NCBI GenBank assembly: GCA_035534855.1 | Contig: DATLRD010000109.1 | Coordinates: forward strand, 1-64,000 | DNA length: 64,000 nt | Reading direction: 5' to 3' | Origin: DATARH01 sp035534855 | GTDB taxonomy: Bacteria; Pseudomonadota; Alphaproteobacteria; ATCC43930; CGMCC-115725 | Shown here: positions 60,347-64,000 of the stretch, piece after piece | Layout: each line of letters starts with the position of its first letter | How positions within the stretch are numbered: position 1 is the stretch's first letter | Program-made: the position numbers and the translations under genes | The notes under the pieces: generated by a model | What the model saw: the letters and a program-made list of their open reading frames with translations, nothing else | Told to the model about the DNA's origin: nothing | The model's database searches: none

Positions 60347-61637
60347 GCGGGCGGTTGAGCCGGATCGAGAGTGACAGCGCATGGGCGCCGAGCCCTTCGG
60401 CCTCGGCGAGACGGATCGCCGACGGCGCCAGCGCGCCAAGACTGACAGCGTCGCAGCCGACCAGCGTGCTGCGCTTCATGAAATCGAGCACGCCGAGGCC
60501 CGAGGCAAACCGCGCGCTGCGCGCAGTCGGCAGCACGTGGTTCGGCCCGGCGACATAGTCGCCGATCGCCTCCGGCGTATAACGGCCGAGAAAGATCGCG
60601 CCCGCGTGACGGATTTTCGCGGCCAGCGCGTCGGGCGCGGCGACTGCCAGTTCGCAGTGCTCGGGGGCGATCCGGTCGGTCAGGGCGGCGGCCTCGTCCC
60701 AATCCGCGACCAGGATAATCGCGCCGTTCGCCGCCCAACTGTCGCGGGCGATGTCGGCGCGCGGCAGGCGCACCAGGTGCCCCTCGACCGCCTTCTCGAC
60801 CGCGGCGGCGAAGTCGCGCGAATCGGTCATCAAGATCGCCTGGGCGGCGCGGTCGTGCTCGGCCTGCGACAAAAGGTCGGCGGCGATCCAGGCCGGATCG
60901 TTGTCGCGGTCGGCGATGACGAGGATTTCCGACGGCCCGGCGATCATGTCGATGCCGACCCGGCCGAACACCCGGCGCTTGGCCGCCGCGACATAGGCGT
61001 TGCCCGGCCCGACGATCTTGTCGACCGGCGGGATCGTCACGGTACCGTAGGCCAGCGCCGCGACCGCCTGCGCCCCGCCAATGCGATAGATCTCGTCGAT
61101 CCCGGCGAGCCGCGCGGCGGCCAGCACCAGCGGGTTGAGCACGCCGTCGGGCGTCGGCACCACCATCACCAGCCGCTCGACGCCGGCCACCTTGGCCGGG
61201 ATCGCGTTCATCAGCACCGACGACGGGTAGGCCGCCGTACCGCCCGGCACATAGAGCCCGACCGCGGCGAGCGGCCCCCAGCGCATTCCAAGCCGCACGC
61301 CGGCGTCGTCGACATAGTCGATCGTGGCGGGCAGTTGCCGGCGATGGAACCGCTCGATGCGCTCGGCCGCGAAGCGCAGCGCCGCCATCGCGTCGTCCGG
61401 CACCGCAGCGGCGCCGTCGATCTCGCGCCGCGACAGGCGCAGCGTTTCGGGGGTCAGCGACACCCGGTCGAAGCGCGAGGTGTAGTCGATCAGTGCGGCG
61501 TCGCCGCGGCGCGCGACATCGTCGATGATCGCCGCGACGACGTCATCGACCTCGGCGGTGGTCTCGCGCTTCTGCCCGAGCAGCGCGGCGAACCCCGCGG
61601 CAAAGCCGGGGTCGCGGGTCGACAGGGTGACCGCCAT
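60339..61637 (-). CDS. hisD: Histidinol dehydrogenase
   Basis: HisD carries out the last two steps of histidine synthesis, L-histidinol to L-histidine. The 432-residue protein has VPGGTAAYPSSVLMNAIPAKVAGV, VDKIVGPGNAYVAAAKR, MIAGPSEILV and the zinc-site LLSQAEHD. APEHCEL lies near the C-terminus. It is nine bases after hisG in the same operon. Confidence 0.97.
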   Translation of the reverse strand: MAVTLSTRDPGFAAGFAALLGQKRETTAEVDDVVAAIIDDVARRGDAALIDYTSRFDRVSLTPETLRLSRREIDGAAAVPDDAMAALRFAAERIERFHRRQLPATIDYVDDAGVRLGMRWGPLAAVGLYVPGGTAAYPSSVLMNAIPAKVAGVERLVMVVPTPDGVLNPLVLAAARLAGIDEIYRIGGAQAVAALAYGTVTIPPVDKIVGPGNAYVAAAKRRVFGRVGIDMIAGPSEILVIADRDNDPAWIAADLLSQAEHDRAAQAILMTDSRDFAAAVEKAVEGHLVRLPRADIARDSWAANGAIILVADWDEAAALTDRIAPEHCELAVAAPDALAAKIRHAGAIFLGRYTPEAIGDYVAGPNHVLPTARSARFASGLGVLDFMKRSTLVGCDAVSLGALAPSAIRLAEAEGLGAHALSLSIRLNRPHG

Positions 61638-61646
61638 CCCGATTCG

Positions 61647-62363
61647 CTATCCCGCGTCGGCCGGGGCCGGCGCCCGGGCCACGGCGGCTTCGGTCGCGGC
61701 GCGAAACCGCTCAATCCAGCTGCCGACCTCGTCGGGCCGGGTCTTCAGCGCCGGCCGGTTGACGATCAGCCGCGAACTGACATCGGCGATGTGTTCGATC
61801 TCGACCAGGCCGTTGGCGGCAAGCGTCGCGCCGGTCTGCACCAGGTCGACGATATGGCGGCACAGGCCGAGGCTGGGGCCAAGCTCGATCGCGCCGTTGA
61901 GCTTGATGCATTCGGCCTGGACGCCGCGGGCGGCGAAATGGCGGCGGCTGACCTCGGGGTATTTGGTAGCGACGCGGATATGGCTCCAGCTTTGCGGGTC
62001 TTCGCGGTCAGCCCAATCGGCCGGTGCCGCAACCATGATACGGCAGTGCCCGATATCGAGATCGAGCGGTGCGTAGATGTCGGAATAATCGAATTCCATC
62101 AGCACGTCGTTGCCGGCGACGCCGATTTGGGCGGCGCCGAACGCGACAAACGTCGCGACATCGAAGGCGCGCACCCGGATGATCGACAGGTTGGGGATCG
62201 AGGTGGCGAACCGCAGCTGGCGCGACGCCGGGTCGTCGAAGGCCGGCTCGGGCTCGATCCCCATACTGCGCAGCAGCGGCATCACCTCGCGCAGGATGCG
62301 GCCGTTGGGCAGCGCCATGATCAGCGGTTCGGCGGCCGGTGCGGCGGTGGCGAAGGTGCTCAT
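61647..62363 (-). CDS. hisG: ATP phosphoribosyltransferase, short form
   Basis: HisG starts histidine synthesis by joining ATP and PRPP. At 238 residues this is the short form that lacks the C-terminal regulatory domain and needs HisZ, which is not in this window. Conserved blocks are MALPNGRILREV, GAAQIGVAGNDVL, ATKYPEVSRRHF, and the PRPP segment IVDLVQTGATLAANGL. It overlaps the DUF2948 gene by four bases (ATGA). Confidence 0.94.
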   Translation of the reverse strand: MSTFATAAPAAEPLIMALPNGRILREVMPLLRSMGIEPEPAFDDPASRQLRFATSIPNLSIIRVRAFDVATFVAFGAAQIGVAGNDVLMEFDYSDIYAPLDLDIGHCRIMVAAPADWADREDPQSWSHIRVATKYPEVSRRHFAARGVQAECIKLNGAIELGPSLGLCRHIVDLVQTGATLAANGLVEIEHIADVSSRLIVNRPALKTRPDEVGSWIERFRAATEAAVARAPAPADAG

Positions 62364-62827
62364 GCCCGGCTTCCGGTTGGCTGGTCATCGGCGGCGTGGT
62401 CGGGCTGCCAGGCAGTCGGCCACGGCTCGCCCAGGTCGCGGGCATGGCAGCTTATTCGGGCCACCGCAAGCCGGATCGAGACACCGGCGGAAAAATCGAG
62501 TTCGATGACCCGCCCCTGTTCGTGCAGCTGCACCGCCAGCAGCGACAGGATGCGGTCTTCCTCGCTGCGGCGGAACCCGCGATACGCGACGCCGTCGACC
62601 TCGGCGAAGGCGATGCCGCACAGCGTGCGCTGATGGCCCGAGGTTTTGGCGGCCTGGGTGGAATTGCGTTCCCAGCGAAAACGGTTGGCGATCAGCACAA
62701 AGCGCCGCTCGTCGCGGTCGAAGGCGAGGTCGCGCACCGATACCAGAGCGTCTTGCAGGCAGGCCGAGATGACCGCGAGATCGGCCGCGTCCTCGGCGCG
62801 CAGCTTGATGCCGGCATCAGGCGCCAC
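62360..62827 (-). CDS. DUF2948 family protein
   Basis: This 155-residue protein of the alphaproteobacterial DUF2948 family has no known function. Segments typical of the family are LRAEDAADLAVISACLQDALV, RFVLIANRFRWE and LCGIAFAEVDGVAYRGF. The GTG at 62827 has AAGGA seven bases upstream and overlaps murA by 11 bases. It is conserved between murA and hisG. Confidence 0.87.
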   Translation of the reverse strand: MAPDAGIKLRAEDAADLAVISACLQDALVSVRDLAFDRDERRFVLIANRFRWERNSTQAAKTSGHQRTLCGIAFAEVDGVAYRGFRRSEEDRILSLLAVQLHEQGRVIELDFSAGVSIRLAVARISCHARDLGEPWPTAWQPDHAADDQPTGSRA

Positions 62828-64000
62828 CGCCAATCCTTTCGATGCGAGCGCCGCAGGCGGCGAGTTTTTCCTCGATCCGCTCATACCCGCGGTCGAGGTG
62901 ATAGACCCGGTCGACGATCGTCTCGCCGTCGGCGACGAGGCCGGCGATGATCAGCGATACCGAGGCGCGCAGATCGGTCGCCATGACCGGCGCGCCGCGC
63001 AGCCGCGGCACCCCGCGCACCAGCGCCGAGGCGAGGTGGACCGTGATGTTGGCGCCCATCCGCATCAGCTCGGGCACATGCATGAAGCGGTTTTCGAAGA
63101 TCGTCTCGGTGACCATCGAAGCGCCCTCGGCGATCGCCATCAGCGTCATCACCTGCGCCTGCAGATCGGTCGGAAACCCGGGGAACGGCTCGGTCATCAC
63201 GTCGACCCCGGCGATTCGCCCGTTTCGCCGGCGCACCCGCAACCCATCGGGGGTCTCGCTGACCACGATTTCAGCGGGTTCGAGGATGCGCACTACCGCC
63301 TCGACATGGTCGAGCCGCGCGCCGACGAGGCTGATATCGCCGCCGGTCGCCGCCGCCGCCATCATATAGGTGCCGGTTTCGATACGGTCGGGAATCACGC
63401 GGTGCCGCGCGCCGTGCAGGCTGGTGGCGCCGCGGATCGTCAGCCGGTCGCTGCCGATCCCGTCGATGCGCGCGCCCATCGCGACGAGGCAGCGGGCGAG
63501 GTCTGTGATCTCGGGCTCGCGCGCGGCGTTGATCAGCACGGTTTCGCCATCGGCCAGGGCGGCCGCCATCATCAGGTTTTCGGTGGCGCCGACCGAGACG
63601 TTGGGAAAGACGATCTCGGCGCCGCGCAGGCCCTTCGGGGCGCGTGCCTCGATATAGCCTTCGTCGAGTTCGACCTCGGCGCCGAGGCGCTCCAGCCCTT
63701 TGAGGTGCAGATCGACCGGGCGGGTGCCGATCGCACAGCCGCCCGGCAGCGACACGCGCGCGGTGCCGCACCGCGCCACCAGCGGCCCCAGCACCAGGAC
63801 CGAGGCGCGCATCTTGCGCACCAGATCGTAGGGCGCGGTGGTCGAGGCGATCTCGCGCGCGCAAAATTCGAGCGTGCGCCCGCCGGCCGCGTTGCTTGCG
63901 TCATCACCGGTGCGGGCGGCGGTGCGGATCGCGACGCCGTGCTGGCCGAGCAGGTGCGACATCGTCGCGATATCGGCGAGATCGGGCAGGTTTTCCAGAA
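62817..64000 (-). CDS. murA: UDP-N-acetylglucosamine 1-carboxyvinyltransferase MurA, partial (5' end outside window)
   Basis: MurA transfers enolpyruvate to UDP-GlcNAc, the first committed step of peptidoglycan synthesis and the fosfomycin target. The frame is open through the right edge, with LENLPDLADIATM upstream of the first in-window ATG, so the N-terminus lies outside. The catalytic Cys is in LPGGCAIGTRPVDLHL. VGATENLMMAA and RIETGTYMMAAA are typical. About 394 residues are visible. Confidence 0.96.
   Translation of the reverse strand, partial: LENLPDLADIATMSHLLGQHGVAIRTAARTGDDASNAAGGRTLEFCAREIASTTAPYDLVRKMRASVLVLGPLVARCGTARVSLPGGCAIGTRPVDLHLKGLERLGAEVELDEGYIEARAPKGLRGAEIVFPNVSVGATENLMMAAALADGETVLINAAREPEITDLARCLVAMGARIDGIGSDRLTIRGATSLHGARHRVIPDRIETGTYMMAAAATGGDISLVGARLDHVEAVVRILEPAEIVVSETPDGLRVRRRNGRIAGVDVMTEPFPGFPTDLQAQVMTLMAIAEGASMVTETIFENRFMHVPELMRMGANITVHLASALVRGVPRLRGAPVMATDLRASVSLIIAGLVADGETIVDRVYHLDRGYERIEEKLAACGARIERIGGGA

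Noticed and set aside
60381..62633. A 750-codon plus-strand frame antisense to hisD and hisG
   Set aside because: It is a GC-driven shadow of conserved histidine genes.

Overview
The window is a high-GC chromosomal segment from an alphaproteobacterium, most like a Rhodospirillales-type organism. This rests on gene content and order: a lipid A/Kdo cluster followed by pmbA; tldD divergent from a coxB-coxA-ctaB-coxF-ctaG-coxC-DUF983-SURF1 operon; a PopZ-like gene next to valS; pcm before tolC; and a murA-DUF2948-hisG-hisD-UPF0262-maf-RNase E/G-yacG run. Genes are tightly packed, often with 1-30 base overlaps, and GTG and TTG starts are common. I saw no rRNA, tRNA, CRISPR array, insertion sequence or prophage. 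Coding density and conserved order suggest core chromosome, with one more accessory-looking polysaccharide block at about 33.8-43.7 kb.

Region by region. 1-6.8 kb (minus): lpxL (cut by the window edge), lpxK, waaA, a DUF374 acyltransferase-like protein, an MsbA-like lipid exporter and pmbA, which together make and flip lipid A-Kdo. 7.0-12.4 kb (minus): an alpha/beta hydrolase, then ubiD, an MFS transporter, an ETF-beta-type lysine methyltransferase and ubiA, a ubiquinone-related operon. 12.4-18.1 kb: rsmE and gshA (plus), then a secreted GH50-like glycoside hydrolase and tldD (minus). 18.5-24.7 kb (plus): the aa3-type cytochrome c oxidase operon with its heme, copper and assembly factors. 24.9-27.1 kb (plus): egtB-egtD for ergothioneine. 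27.2-33.8 kb: an acyl-CoA synthetase, the peptidase PepF, an ABC1/UbiB-like kinase, a possible small His/Gly-rich protein, a HAD phosphatase and a small lipoprotein.

33.8-43.7 kb is the most interesting stretch. UDP-xylose synthase and UDP-glucose dehydrogenase are divergent from galE. galE is followed by an 862-residue protein fusing a clan GH-A glycosidase-like domain to a membrane GT2 glycosyltransferase, and then by an ABC exporter with an unusual LSEGE signature. A 431-base, relatively AT-rich, palindrome-rich gap follows, then an M23 endopeptidase-like protein. The block carries sugar-nucleotide supply, a probable synthase with a built-in hydrolase or transglycosylase, and an exporter, but no Wzx/Wzy. 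It may make an undescribed glycan, possibly handled like NdvB/NdvA cyclic glucans.

43.8-64 kb is mostly housekeeping: lytic transglycosylase, dapA, smpB, a family 5 uracil-DNA glycosylase overlapping an NYN-domain gene, folK, pcm-like, tolC, PopZ-like, valS, a lysine 2,3-aminomutase/EpmB-like radical SAM enzyme, a potassium channel with RCK domains on both sides of its pore, a PilZ protein, and the yacG-to-murA cluster. murA runs off the window end.
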